Source: Paenibacillus lupini
Lineage (GTDB): Bacteria > Bacillota > Bacilli > Paenibacillales > Paenibacillaceae
NCBI RefSeq assembly: GCF_011761355.1
Contig: NZ_JAASRW010000014.1
Location: 1-63,745 of the forward strand
Direction of reading: 5' to 3'
Length of the DNA stretch: 63,745 bases
The translations under genes and the position numbers were made by a program. Positions 1-8,534 of this stretch are shown one piece after another. Within the stretch, counting starts at the first letter, position 1. Each line of letters begins with the position of its first letter. Under the pieces are notes generated by a model. It saw only the letters and a list, made by a program, of their open reading frames with translations. It did not search any database and was not told the DNA's origin.

Positions 1-94
1 ACCACGCGTTCCCATACCGAACACGACCGTTAAGCCCTCCAGCGCCGATGGTACTTGGACCGCAGGGTCCTGGGAGAGTAGGACGTCGCCAAGC
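1..94 (+). rRNA. rrf: 5S ribosomal RNA, 3' part (5' end outside window)
   Basis: The first 94 bases read as the loop B to 3'-end portion of a bacterial 5S rRNA: the CCCATACCGAACACG block of helix III, the GGTACTTGGACCGCAGGGTCC helix IV-V region, and the terminal GGACGTCGCCAAGC. The 5' part lies before base 1. It is the last gene of an rRNA operon transcribed into the window and is followed at once by an intrinsic terminator. Confidence 0.95.
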
Positions 95-102
95 AGCGAG
101 GG

Positions 103-131
103 GCCTGTCGCATTACGCGGCAGGCTTTTTG
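103..131 (+). terminator. Rho-independent terminator of the upstream rRNA operon
   Basis: GCCTGTCGC (103-111) pairs with GCGGCAGGC (117-125), with one G-U pair, and is followed by a run of T (126-130). It sits 8 nt after the 5S gene. Confidence 0.9.
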
Positions 132-138
132 TTTTGTC

Positions 139-517
139 TTATCCACAGCACTTATCAACGTTTCATCCACATCCCTAACAGCTGATCCCCACTAGGATTA
201 AGCTGCTTTTTTGTTTTTCTATCCACATGTGAATAGTCACTCAATTTCAACTTATCTGCCGAATTATTTAATGATTGTGCATAAGTTCAAAATCACTAAC
301 GTTAGCAGCACTGAGATAACTGAATAACCAGTGGATAGAAGCTGAACATGATCTATTTCTATCCCCTTTTTATCCGCAGCCTGTTTACAAACACCTGAAT
401 TTTGTTGAATAACAATTAAAGAAGCTTTCTTGGTTACACAACGTTTATACACAAGTGTGAGTAAAGTGTGACAAAATGCAGCTGCAGCTGAGTGTGACAA
501 GGGTTTACTGTGTATAA
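139..517. promoter_or_regulatory. Gene-free stretch with a cluster of DnaA-box-like 9-mers
   Basis: The 580 bases between the 5S terminator and ctsR contain no credible gene but many copies of the DnaA 9-mer. Matches to TTATNCACA are at 139-147 (TTATCCACA, perfect), 445-453 (TTATACACA), and on the minus strand at 276-284 and 509-517. One-mismatch copies lie at 163-171, 219-227, 370-378 and, minus strand, 228-236. The boxes at 219-227 and 228-236 abut as a palindrome. The stretch is AT-rich. No dnaA or dnaN gene is near, so this is not the usual oriC. It resembles the DnaA-box clusters that titrate DnaA in B. subtilis. Function is inferred. Confidence 0.6.
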
Positions 518-594
518 ATAAGATGAATCCGCACCATGATAGATAATGGCGATAGTGCGAGTTTTAAATTATCAGAAAATTGAAATTCCATGTA

Positions 595-622
595 TTGACC
601 TTTCCTGATTTTTGCGTATAAT
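595..622 (+). promoter_or_regulatory. SigA-type promoter of the ctsR operon
   Basis: TTGACC (595-600) and a perfect TATAAT (617-622) are separated by 16 bp. Transcription would start near 629, immediately before or within the CtsR operator. Confidence 0.8.
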
Positions 623-630
623 AAGGTTAA

Positions 631-647
631 AGTCAAAGAAAGTCAAA
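631..647 (+). promoter_or_regulatory. CtsR operator (tandem heptad)
   Basis: Two direct heptads, AGTCAAA at 631-637 and AGTCAAA at 641-647, are separated by three bases. This matches the known CtsR recognition site (RGTCAAA-NNN-RGTCAAA). It lies at the predicted transcription start, a position that would let CtsR block initiation of its own operon. Confidence 0.92.
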
Positions 648-712
648 GTCAGTTGGGGCAGCATTTTTCCACAAATGCATCCACAGCTCATGTCGCCAGG
701 AGGTTGGTAAAT

Positions 713-1174
713 TTGCGTAACATTTCCGATCTCATCGAGCAGTACTTGAAGCAAATGTTGCAGGAAAGCCCGGAAGGCGCTGTTGAAATTCAACGCAATG
801 AACTGGCAGACAAGTTTTCCTGCGTTCCGTCGCAGATTAATTATGTAATCAGTACCCGATTCACACTGGAGAAGGGTTACATGGTTGAGAGCAAGCGCGG
901 CGGCGGCGGCTATATCCGTATTCAGCGGGTAGATTTGCCGGCACTTAAGACGATCCAATACCATATCCATCAGACGATTGGCGATTGTGTCGAACAAAGT
1001 GTAGCGGAGGGGCTTATTTATCAGATGGAAGAGGCAAGGCTAATAACGAAACGTGAAGCGAACCTGCTTCGTGCAGCTGTTGATCGTGAGACCATTGCTG
1101 TTATGCTGCCGCTTCGCGATGAGATTAGAGCCAGATTACTGCGCTCCATGCTGATAACTTTATTAGCCAAATAA
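713..1174 (+). CDS. ctsR: Transcriptional repressor of class III heat-shock genes, CtsR
   Basis: Dimeric DNA-binding repressor of clp protease genes; heat and McsB act to release it. The 153-residue product opens with MRNISDLIEQ, the family N-terminus. Its winged helix-turn-helix includes the glycine-rich wing K61-R62-GGGG. R62 matches the arginine that McsB phosphorylates in B. subtilis CtsR. The TTG start at 713 is chosen because AGGAGG (698-703) lies 9 nt upstream and family proteins begin here; upstream in-frame codons run through the leader. First gene of ctsR-mcsA-mcsB-clpC, behind an operator for its own product. Confidence 0.97.
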   Translation: MRNISDLIEQYLKQMLQESPEGAVEIQRNELADKFSCVPSQINYVISTRFTLEKGYMVESKRGGGGYIRIQRVDLPALKTIQYHIHQTIGDCVEQSVAEGLIYQMEEARLITKREANLLRAAVDRETIAVMLPLRDEIRARLLRSMLITLLAK

Positions 1175-1212
1175 GCGCCTGAGAAGGTTACACCGGAAGG
1201 AGGGGATTCGGC

Positions 1213-1737
1213 TTGATTTGCCAAGAATGCGGCAAGAAGCCGGCAACGCTTCATTTTACGAAAATCGTGAACGGTGAAAAAACCGAATTTCACATCTGTG
1301 AATCCTGTGCTAGAGAACGTGGGGAAGGAATTCCCGGCGCTCCTAACGGGTTCTCCATTCACAGTCTGCTGTCGGGCCTTCTCGATTTCGATCCGAGTAG
1401 TTCCAGTGGCACGAACAGCGCCAAGCAACAGCAAATGATCCGTTGTGAAAATTGCGGATTAACGTATGCGCAATTCAGCAAGCTCGGCAGATTTGGATGC
1501 AGCAATTGCTACCGCCAATTCGCCGACAAGTTAGATCCATTGCTGAAACGGGTACATGGTAATGCGGTACATGTAGGGAAGATTCCGAAACGTTCCGGTG
1601 GCCAAATTCAGTACAAGCGAGAGATTGAAAAGCTGCGGCGTGATTTGCAAAGCCGCATTGAACGAGAAGAATTTGAAAGCGCGGCTCATATTCGTGATCG
1701 AATCCGTGAGCTGGAGCGTAAAATAGTAGATCTGTAA
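1213..1737 (+). CDS. mcsA: McsA, zinc-binding activator of the McsB arginine kinase
   Basis: McsA binds and activates McsB and modulates CtsR in the heat and thiol-stress response. The 174 residues carry four CXXC pairs (C3/C6, C29/C32, C78/C81, C96/C99), forming two zinc sites. A C-terminal UVR motif (about 137-171) has the typical E-F-E-x-A-A-x-x-R-D-x-I-R core, the kind of motif that also occurs in ClpC and UvrB. TTG start at 1213 follows AAGGAGG with good spacing. Second gene of the operon, 38 nt after ctsR. Confidence 0.95.
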   Translation: MICQECGKKPATLHFTKIVNGEKTEFHICESCARERGEGIPGAPNGFSIHSLLSGLLDFDPSSSSGTNSAKQQQMIRCENCGLTYAQFSKLGRFGCSNCYRQFADKLDPLLKRVHGNAVHVGKIPKRSGGQIQYKREIEKLRRDLQSRIEREEFESAAHIRDRIRELERKIVDL

Positions 1738-1759
1738 GGCGCACGAAGGAGGGTTACTC

Positions 1760-2839
1760 TTGGCGAGTCGTCGTTTCTCACAACAAGCGTTAAGCGATTG
1801 GATGAAGGGAGATGGTCCAGAATCCGAAATCGTCATTAGCAGCCGAGTACGCATTGCGCGAAACTTAAGGCACTTTCCGTTCCCGATGCTTGCAACCAAC
1901 CAGCAATCGATTGATGTCATGAATCAGCTGACAGCTATTGGACATTCCGATAAGCTGGATCCTATTGGCCGATTCGATACGATTGTTTTATCGGAGCTAA
2001 GCGAACTGGAAAGACGGGTATTGGTCGAAAAACATTTGATTAGTCCCAACCTGGCTAATGAGTCACGCGGAGGGGCGGTTATCTTAAGCGAAAATGAATC
2101 GATTAGTATTATGATTAACGAAGAAGATCATCTTCGTATCCAATGTCTTTACCCGGGCTTTCAAGTCAAAGAGGCTTGGACACTGGCTAATCAGATCGAT
2201 GATATTTTCGAGGAAGAAGCGAACTACGCTTTTGATGAACAAAGAGGTTATTTGACCACTTGTCCAACAAATGTAGGAACTGGAATACGCGCATCAGTAA
2301 TGATGCATTTGCCGGCACTGGTGCTTACACAGCAAATTAACCGCATTTTATCAGCGGTTACGCAGGTTGGGCTCGCTGTCCGCGGGATGTATGGGGAAGG
2401 CAGCGAAGCGCTTGGCAATATATTTCAAATCTCGAACCAGATTACGCTTGGACAGTCCGAGAGCGAGATCATTGATAATTTGCATGGTGTAGCTAAGCAG
2501 ATTATCGAGCATGAGAAGTCCGCTCGCCAAAGGCTTTTATCCGAATCACGTATGCGGATCGAAGATCGGGTGAAACGGTCATTCGGCATCTTATCTTATG
2601 CAACGATTATGGACTCCAAAGAGTCCGCACAGCGGCTGTCCGATGTAAGGCTAGGTGTTGATCTGGGATTACTGGAACACATCACGTCACAATCTTTAAA
2701 TGAGTTAATTGTTATGACACAGCCAGGGTTCTTGCAGCAGACGTTCAACGAAAAGATGAGTGCTGAACAGCGGGATTACCGCAGGGCTGAATTAATCCGC
2801 ATTCAATTGCGGGGTCAAACCGAGCATGGGGGTGCATGA
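1760..2839 (+). CDS. mcsB: Protein-arginine kinase McsB
   Basis: McsB phosphorylates arginines on CtsR and on proteins to be degraded; phosphoarginine marks substrates for ClpC-ClpP. The 359 residues show the ATP:guanido phosphotransferase fold: an ISSRVRIARNLR nucleotide-binding segment (26-37), the NEEDHLR substrate-site motif (120-126) with acidic E121/E122, the conserved C168 in LTTCPTNVGTGIRASV (165-180), and the RGMYGEGSEA loop (208-217). TTG start at 1760 is preceded by AAGGAGGG. The stop lies 3 nt before clpC, which implies tight coupling. Confidence 0.97.
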   Translation: MASRRFSQQALSDWMKGDGPESEIVISSRVRIARNLRHFPFPMLATNQQSIDVMNQLTAIGHSDKLDPIGRFDTIVLSELSELERRVLVEKHLISPNLANESRGGAVILSENESISIMINEEDHLRIQCLYPGFQVKEAWTLANQIDDIFEEEANYAFDEQRGYLTTCPTNVGTGIRASVMMHLPALVLTQQINRILSAVTQVGLAVRGMYGEGSEALGNIFQISNQITLGQSESEIIDNLHGVAKQIIEHEKSARQRLLSESRMRIEDRVKRSFGILSYATIMDSKESAQRLSDVRLGVDLGLLEHITSQSLNELIVMTQPGFLQQTFNEKMSAEQRDYRRAELIRIQLRGQTEHGGA

Positions 2840-2842
2840 AAC

Positions 2843-5296
2843 ATGATGTTTGGACGATTTACAGAGCGTGCGCAAAAGGTACTTGCCTTGGCGCAGGAGG
2901 AAGCGGTTCGTCTTGGTCACAATAATATTGGTACAGAGCATATTTTACTTGGCCTGATTCGCGAAGGGGAAGGTATTGCAGCGAAGGCATTAATCGGGCT
3001 TGGTCTTGGTCTTGAGAAAATTCAAGATGAAGTAGAAGCATTAATTGGTCGTGGGCAAGAACAACCAACGAATATTGCTTATACGCCGCGTGCGAAGAAA
3101 GTCATTGAGCTGTCGATGGATGAAGCAAGAAAGCTTGGCCATACGTATGTAGGTACAGAACATATCCTGCTTGGTCTGATTCGTGAAGGTGAAGGCGTAG
3201 CAGCTCGGGTTCTTAATAACCTCGGCATCAGCCTGAACAAAGCTCGTCAGCAAGTATTGCAGCTGCTTGGCAGCAGCGAAGCGGTATCTAGCAATCATGG
3301 ATCACCTTCGAATGTGAGCACACCAACGCTGGATGGATTAGCAAGAGACCTGACGGCTTATGCACGCGAAGGTAATCTTGATCCGGTTATCGGCCGCAGC
3401 AAAGAAATTGAACGTGTTATTCAAGTGCTGAGCCGTCGTACGAAGAACAACCCGGTATTGATTGGTGAGCCTGGTGTTGGTAAAACGGCAATCGCTGAAG
3501 GTCTCGCACAAAAGATTATCGCTAACGAGATCCCTGAAACGCTGCGTGACAAACGTGTAATGACACTGGATATGGGCTCTGTAGTAGCCGGTACGAAATA
3601 CCGCGGTGAGTTCGAAGACCGATTGAAAAAAATTATGGATGAGATCCGTCAAGCGGGTAACATCATCCTGTTCATTGATGAGCTGCATACGCTGATTGGT
3701 GCAGGCGGTGCAGAAGGCGCGATTGACGCTTCCAATATTCTGAAGCCTGCGCTTGCGCGTGGTGAACTGCAATGTATTGGTGCCACAACGCTGGATGAAT
3801 ATCGCAAGTACATTGAGAAGGATGCCGCTCTTGAGCGCCGCTTCCAGCCAATTACCGTCGACCAACCGTCGCCGGAAGAAGCGATTCAAATTTTGCATGG
3901 TCTCCGTGACCGTTATGAAGCTCATCACCGTGTAAAAATTACGGACGAAGCAATCGTTCAAGCGGTGAAACTGTCTGACCGTTATATTACAGACCGGTTC
4001 CTGCCGGACAAAGCGATCGACCTGATCGACGAGGCGAGCTCGAAGGTAAGACTGAACTCCTATACGGTACCGCCTAACCTGAAACAGCTGGAGAACCGTC
4101 TGGATGATATCCGCAAGGAAAAAGACTCCGCGGTTCAAAGCCAAGAATTCGAGAAGGCAGCAGCGCTTCGTGATACGGAGCAAAAGATTCGTGAAGAGCT
4201 CGATATTACGAAGAACCAATGGAAAGAGAAACAAGGCCGTACCGATTCCGAAGTTACGACAGAGGATATCGCACAGGTTGTAGCGAGCTGGACTGGTATT
4301 CCGGTTAGCAAGCTGGCAGAGGAAGAGACCGAGCGTCTGCTCAATATGGAATCGATCCTTCATGACCGTGTTATCGGTCAAGACGAAGCGGTCAAATCCG
4401 TATCACGGGCCATTCGCAGAGCCCGTGCAGGTCTGAAAGATCCGAAGCGTCCAATCGGCTCGTTTATTTTCCTCGGCCCTACTGGTGTAGGTAAAACCGA
4501 GCTTGCCCGAGCTCTTGCTGAAGCGATGTTTGGTGATGAGAATGCGGTAATCCGCATCGACATGTCGGAATATATGGAGAAGCATTCGACTTCCCGTCTC
4601 GTCGGAGCGCCTCCAGGTTATGTCGGCTATGAAGAAGGCGGTCAATTGACCGAGAAAGTACGCCGCAAACCATATTCCGTTGTCCTGCTTGACGAGATTG
4701 AGAAAGCCCATCCGGAAGTATTCAACATTCTGCTGCAAGTACTGGAAGATGGTCGCTTGACCGATTCCAAAGGCAGAGTAGTCGATTTCCGTAATACGCT
4801 GATCATCATGACGTCAAACGTAGGTGCGGATCAAATTAAACGTAATTCATCACTTGGCTTTACGGCTGTACACGATGCTGGCCGTGAATTCACTCAAATG
4901 AAAGACAAAGTAATGGCAGAGCTTAAGAAAAGCTTCCGTCCGGAGTTCCTGAACCGGATCGACGAATCGATTGTGTTCCACGCGCTGGAGCAAGAGCATA
5001 TCGCTCAAATCGTAACGCTGATGTCCGACGAGCTTCGTAAACGGCTTCGTGAGCAAGAGGTTGATTTCAACCTCACAGATGCTGCAAAAGCTTTCCTAGC
5101 CAAAGAAGGCTTCGATCCACAATATGGTGCACGTCCACTGCGTCGTGCAATCCAGAAGCATATCGAAGACCGGCTGTCTGAGGACTTGCTGCTCGGTAAT
5201 ATCCGTAAAGGTGATTCCTTCGTCATCGATGAGAAAGATGGCGGGTTGACGGTAACGAAAACAGAAGTTGCCTCCGAGGAGCCAGCTGCTAAATAA
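2843..5296 (+). CDS. clpC: ATP-dependent Clp protease ATPase subunit ClpC
   Basis: Hsp100 unfoldase that feeds ClpP and recognises phosphoarginine-tagged proteins and MecA-bound targets. The 817 residues show two Clp-N repeats (about 1-145, each with the GTEHILLGLIREGEG block), AAA module D1 with Walker A GEPGVGKT (208-215) and a FIDELH Walker B, a middle coiled-coil with a UVR-like motif (about 420-455), and AAA module D2 with GPTGVGKT and LLDEIEKAH. Full length for ClpC. Two adjacent ATG codons (2843, 2846) fit the family start MMFGRFT. Last gene of the operon, followed by a strong terminator. Confidence 0.98.
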   Translation: MMFGRFTERAQKVLALAQEEAVRLGHNNIGTEHILLGLIREGEGIAAKALIGLGLGLEKIQDEVEALIGRGQEQPTNIAYTPRAKKVIELSMDEARKLGHTYVGTEHILLGLIREGEGVAARVLNNLGISLNKARQQVLQLLGSSEAVSSNHGSPSNVSTPTLDGLARDLTAYAREGNLDPVIGRSKEIERVIQVLSRRTKNNPVLIGEPGVGKTAIAEGLAQKIIANEIPETLRDKRVMTLDMGSVVAGTKYRGEFEDRLKKIMDEIRQAGNIILFIDELHTLIGAGGAEGAIDASNILKPALARGELQCIGATTLDEYRKYIEKDAALERRFQPITVDQPSPEEAIQILHGLRDRYEAHHRVKITDEAIVQAVKLSDRYITDRFLPDKAIDLIDEASSKVRLNSYTVPPNLKQLENRLDDIRKEKDSAVQSQEFEKAAALRDTEQKIREELDITKNQWKEKQGRTDSEVTTEDIAQVVASWTGIPVSKLAEEETERLLNMESILHDRVIGQDEAVKSVSRAIRRARAGLKDPKRPIGSFIFLGPTGVGKTELARALAEAMFGDENAVIRIDMSEYMEKHSTSRLVGAPPGYVGYEEGGQLTEKVRRKPYSVVLLDEIEKAHPEVFNILLQVLEDGRLTDSKGRVVDFRNTLIIMTSNVGADQIKRNSSLGFTAVHDAGREFTQMKDKVMAELKKSFRPEFLNRIDESIVFHALEQEHIAQIVTLMSDELRKRLREQEVDFNLTDAAKAFLAKEGFDPQYGARPLRRAIQKHIEDRLSEDLLLGNIRKGDSFVIDEKDGGLTVTKTEVASEEPAAK

Positions 5297-5306
5297 ATAA
5301 TTTGAG

Positions 5307-5357
5307 ACCAAGGCTGTCCAGCAAGGGTAACACCTTTATCGGGCAGCCTTGGTTTTA
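5307..5357 (+). terminator. Terminator of the ctsR-clpC operon
   Basis: ACCAAGGCTGTCC (5307-5319) pairs with the GGGCAGCCTTGGT segment (5341-5353), followed by TTTT. A single G-U pair is needed in a 13-bp stem. Confidence 0.88.
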
Positions 5358-5365
5358 TTGTCTAT

Positions 5366-5393
5366 TTGACAATGATAATCATTATCGTATATG
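5366..5393 (+). promoter_or_regulatory. Fur box overlapping a promoter for the haem monooxygenase gene
   Basis: Bases 5368-5386 match the 19-bp Fur consensus (GATAATGATAATCATTATC) at 18 positions; only the third base differs. A -35 element TTGACA (5366-5371) and a possible -10 TATATG (5388-5393, 16-bp spacer) flank and overlap it, so bound Fur would occlude RNA polymerase when iron is plentiful. Confidence 0.88.
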
Positions 5394-5469
5394 CTTGATA
5401 TAACATACATTTTATTAAAGTTATTCAGTGACTGATAGAAGATTGATTTGGTTAGATGGAGGAATGATT

Positions 5470-5814
5470 ATGATCGTCGTAACGAATACGATAAAAGTGA
5501 AAAAGGGCCATGGCGAGGAGGTTGCTGGACGTTTCCAAAAAACGAAAGGCGTTGATCAATCCCCAGGTTTTGTACGCATGGAGGTTATGTTGACGGAAGG
5601 GCTCATCGAGTATGATGAGCTGAAGGTATGCACGACTTGGGAGGATAAAGCTTCCTTTGAGGCTTGGGTAAACAGTGATTCCTTCCGCCAGGCACATGCC
5701 CATCGAGGCAGCAAATCATCTAGTCCGCAAGAGGGTGAAGGAGAGCGTATTATGCTCGGCTCTCACCTGACAACCCATCAAATCCTGGTATCCCGGGAAG
5801 CAGTAAAGGTATAA
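5470..5814 (+). CDS. IsdG-family haem-degrading monooxygenase
   Basis: Predicted cytosolic ferredoxin-like-fold enzyme that opens haem to release iron. With the start at 5470 the 114-residue protein has N6, W66 and H76, exactly the catalytic Asn-Trp-His numbering of staphylococcal IsdI. The start is further supported by GGAGGA (5458-5463) six bases upstream; the in-frame ATG at 5464 touches that site. The C-terminal half carries a polar insert (about 78-93). It stands alone between two terminators, inserted between clpC and radA, and a Fur box covers its promoter. It could be called HmoA/HmoB/IsdG-like; the exact orthology is unresolved. Confidence 0.85.
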   Translation: MIVVTNTIKVKKGHGEEVAGRFQKTKGVDQSPGFVRMEVMLTEGLIEYDELKVCTTWEDKASFEAWVNSDSFRQAHAHRGSKSSSPQEGEGERIMLGSHLTTHQILVSREAVKV

Positions 5815-5846
5815 TTTCTAATATTCTTCTTATACTAACTTCAACG

Positions 5847-5888
5847 AAAGCTTTCTCTATTCCACTCACGGAGCAGGGGAGGCTTTTT
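5847..5888 (+). terminator. Probable terminator after the haem monooxygenase gene
   Basis: AAAGCTTTCTC (5847-5857) can pair with GGGGAGGCTTT (5876-5886), using several G-U pairs, before a T run. The wobble pairs make it weaker than the neighbouring terminators. Confidence 0.6.
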
Positions 5889-5992
5889 GCTATTGGTAAC
5901 TTGTCCGTACATTAGTTCGTAAGAAGGGGTTTATACCCCACCGATAAAATGGTAAACTTTTAAATGGAAACGCTTGTTAAAAGGAGCCTTGT

Positions 5993-7360
5993 ATGGCAAA
6001 GATAAAGTTGAAGTTTGTATGTACGGAATGTGGGACGGAATCGCCGAAATGGCTTGGCAAATGTCCAGGCTGCCAGTCTTGGAATACGATGGTGGAAGAA
6101 AAAGAAACCGTAATTAAGACACAAGGTGTTGGTCTTCGTGTGGCTCAGACGAAAGAAAAGCCGCAATCCATCATACATATAGAAAGTGGGCAGGAACCGC
6201 GTATTGAAACCACGTTGCAGGAGCTTAACCGCGTGCTGGGCGGAGGCGTTGTACCGGGCTCGCTGATTCTGGTAGGTGGTGATCCTGGTATCGGGAAATC
6301 AACGCTGCTCTTGCAAACTTCGCATGCCTTGGCATCAAAAGGACTGAAGGTGCTGTATATTTCCGGGGAGGAATCCGTTCGTCAGACGCGTCTTCGCGCT
6401 GACCGACTTGGTGCTTTGACGGAATCACTATTTGTCCTTTGTGAGACGAATATGGAGCAGGTCAATGACGCAATCGATATGGTTCAGCCGGACTTTCTTG
6501 TCATTGACTCAATCCAAACGGTTTATGATCCTAGTGTCCAGTCGGCACCAGGCAGCGTCGCGCAGGTTAGGGAATGTACAGCGCATTTCATGCGTGTGGC
6601 TAAGATTAATGGCATTGCAACCGTACTTGTTGGGCATGTAACGAAGGAAGGCGCGATTGCAGGCCCTCGTTTGTTGGAGCATATGGTTGACTGTGTGCTT
6701 TATTTCGAAGGCGAACGCCATCATACATACCGGCTGCTTCGTGCGGTTAAGAACCGTTTCGGTTCCACGAACGAGATCGGCATTTTTGAAATGGGTGAAG
6801 ATGGCTTACGTGAGGTGCTCAATCCCTCAGAGCTGTTCTTGTCCGAGCGTCCGCTTGGTGTATCCGGCTCTACGGTTGTAGCCAGCATGGAAGGAACAAG
6901 GCCAGTGCTCGTTGAGCTTCAGGCACTTGTCGCAGCAACAAATTTCCCGTCGCCGCGTCGGATGTCTACAGGGATCGATCATCACAGGATGGCCTTAATT
7001 ATTGCAGTATTAGAAAAGCGGATCGGTATGTTTCTACAAACGCAGGATGCCTATTTGAATGTAGCGGGCGGCGTGAAGCTGGATGAGCCAGCTGTCGACT
7101 TAGCTGCTGCTGTATCGCTGGCATCAAGCTTTCGTGATGCACCGACTCGGCCGTATGATGTTATTTTCGGCGAGATCGGCTTAACAGGCGAAGTGCGCGC
7201 GGTGTCCCGTGCCGAGCAGCGGGTGAAGGAAGCAGAGAAGCTTGGCTTCAAGCGCGTCATTATGCCGGAGAAGAGCTTGAAAGGCTGGAAGACACCAGAA
7301 GGCATTGAGATAATCGGCGTGAGTACGGTAGCAGAAGCGCTGTCCGCAGCACTTGGATAG
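5993..7360 (+). CDS. radA: DNA repair protein RadA
   Basis: RecA-related ATPase that drives branch migration in homologous recombination and repair. The 455 residues contain an N-terminal C4 zinc finger (C10, C13, C24, C27), Walker A GGDPGIGKST (95-104), the RadA-specific KNRFG motif (253-257), and a C-terminal Lon-protease-like domain (about 280-455). ATG start at 5993 follows AAGGAG (5981-5986). The stop overlaps the ribosome-binding region of disA, so the two are probably co-transcribed, as in B. subtilis. Confidence 0.98.
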   Translation: MAKIKLKFVCTECGTESPKWLGKCPGCQSWNTMVEEKETVIKTQGVGLRVAQTKEKPQSIIHIESGQEPRIETTLQELNRVLGGGVVPGSLILVGGDPGIGKSTLLLQTSHALASKGLKVLYISGEESVRQTRLRADRLGALTESLFVLCETNMEQVNDAIDMVQPDFLVIDSIQTVYDPSVQSAPGSVAQVRECTAHFMRVAKINGIATVLVGHVTKEGAIAGPRLLEHMVDCVLYFEGERHHTYRLLRAVKNRFGSTNEIGIFEMGEDGLREVLNPSELFLSERPLGVSGSTVVASMEGTRPVLVELQALVAATNFPSPRRMSTGIDHHRMALIIAVLEKRIGMFLQTQDAYLNVAGGVKLDEPAVDLAAAVSLASSFRDAPTRPYDVIFGEIGLTGEVRAVSRAEQRVKEAEKLGFKRVIMPEKSLKGWKTPEGIEIIGVSTVAEALSAALG

Positions 7361-7370
7361 GGGGCAAATG

Positions 7371-8447
7371 ATGAAGGAACAAAGTCAGCTAGAAATAATG
7401 AATCAGCTTTTGCAGTTAGTCGCACCAGGCACCCCGTTCCGTGATGGGCTTGATAATGTACTTCGAGCCAAAACGGGCGCGCTACTTGTTGTAGGGTATA
7501 GTCCCGAAGTGATGGAAGTCGTTGATGGAGGCTTCTCCATTAATTGTGATTTCTCGCCAAACTATTTGTATGAGCTTGCTAAGATGGACGGAGCGATTAT
7601 CCTCAGTGAGGATATGAAGCGTATTTTGTACGCCAATACACAGCTTATCCCGAATAACTCGATATCCTCAATCGAGACCGGTATCCGCCATCGTACGGCG
7701 GAGCGGGTTGCGAAGCAGACAGGTAAGCTTGTCGTATCAATCTCGCAGCGCCGGAATATCATTACACTGTATCAAGGCAATCTGCGTTATTCACTGAAAG
7801 AAATGGGCGTCATCCTGACGAAGGCTAATCAAGCGATTCAGACGCTGGAGAAATATAAGGTCGTACTCAGCCAGTCCCTGACGAATTTGTCTGCTCTGGA
7901 ATTCGAAGAGCTGGTCACTCTGCAGGAAGTGGCACATGTTGTTCAGCGTGTTGAGATGGTGCTTCGGGTCAAAATGGAGATTAAGCGTTACGTAACGGAG
8001 CTTGGTACTGAAGGACGCCTGATCGCGATGCAGATGGATGAGCTTGTAAATGGTGTGGATGAAGATGCCTGGTACTTGCTTAAAGATTATGCGAAAGATA
8101 ACTCCGATGATAAAATTCGTGAAATCCGGGTTGCACTCAAGAAGTTAAGCGCTGAAGATTTACTCGATGCTCCTCCAATTATTCGCCTTCTGGGTTACAC
8201 CCACACGGCAGCAATGGTAGAGGAAGCGGTATCTCCACGTGGTTTCAGACTGCTGAATAAGATTCCACGTCTTCCATTAATTATTATGAATAACCTCATT
8301 GAACGGTTCGCTCGTCTGCCTCATATTTTGATGGCAACCATTGATGAGCTTGACGAAGTGGACGGAATTGGGGAGGTTCGGGCACGTGCTATTAAGGACG
8401 GCTTGAAACGGATCCAAGAGCAGATGTTCATTGACAGACAAATTTAA
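7371..8447 (+). CDS. disA: DNA integrity scanning diadenylate cyclase DisA
   Basis: Octameric enzyme that makes c-di-AMP from two ATP while scanning DNA; branched DNA and RadA are known to restrain it. From the ATG at 7371 the 358 residues include the DAC domain with catalytic D73-G74-A75 and R106-H107-R108, a helical linker, and a C-terminal helix-hairpin-helix (VDGIGEVRARAI) for DNA binding. AGGGGG (7359-7364) lies 6 nt before 7371 and only 3 nt before the in-frame ATG at 7368, so 7371 is preferred; the two choices differ by one residue. Confidence 0.97.
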   Translation: MKEQSQLEIMNQLLQLVAPGTPFRDGLDNVLRAKTGALLVVGYSPEVMEVVDGGFSINCDFSPNYLYELAKMDGAIILSEDMKRILYANTQLIPNNSISSIETGIRHRTAERVAKQTGKLVVSISQRRNIITLYQGNLRYSLKEMGVILTKANQAIQTLEKYKVVLSQSLTNLSALEFEELVTLQEVAHVVQRVEMVLRVKMEIKRYVTELGTEGRLIAMQMDELVNGVDEDAWYLLKDYAKDNSDDKIREIRVALKKLSAEDLLDAPPIIRLLGYTHTAAMVEEAVSPRGFRLLNKIPRLPLIIMNNLIERFARLPHILMATIDELDEVDGIGEVRARAIKDGLKRIQEQMFIDRQI

Positions 8448-8534
8448 ATCTCATACAATGGATGGAATGTGTACCGTATTACGATCATACATTAGTAAAC
8501 GGTTTTAGGGCATAGTAGAGAAGAGGTGGAATAG

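Noticed and set aside
264..500. 78-codon minus-strand open frame in the DnaA-box stretch
   Set aside because: Low-complexity product, no ribosome-binding site, and its sequence is explained by the repeated 9-mers.
130..520. Chromosomal origin of replication
   Set aside because: DnaA boxes are present but there is no dnaA, dnaN or rpmH nearby and no DnaA-trio/unwinding region that I could identify; a titration cluster fits better.
3338..4381. 347-codon minus-strand open frame opposite clpC
   Set aside because: Antisense shadow of a strongly biased gene, no start context.
5926..5956. Possible SigB promoter before radA (GTTTAT and GGTAAA)
   Set aside because: The spacer is about 16 bp and both boxes are imperfect; the GGGGT-TTAT-ACCCC palindrome there is short. 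Too weak to claim.
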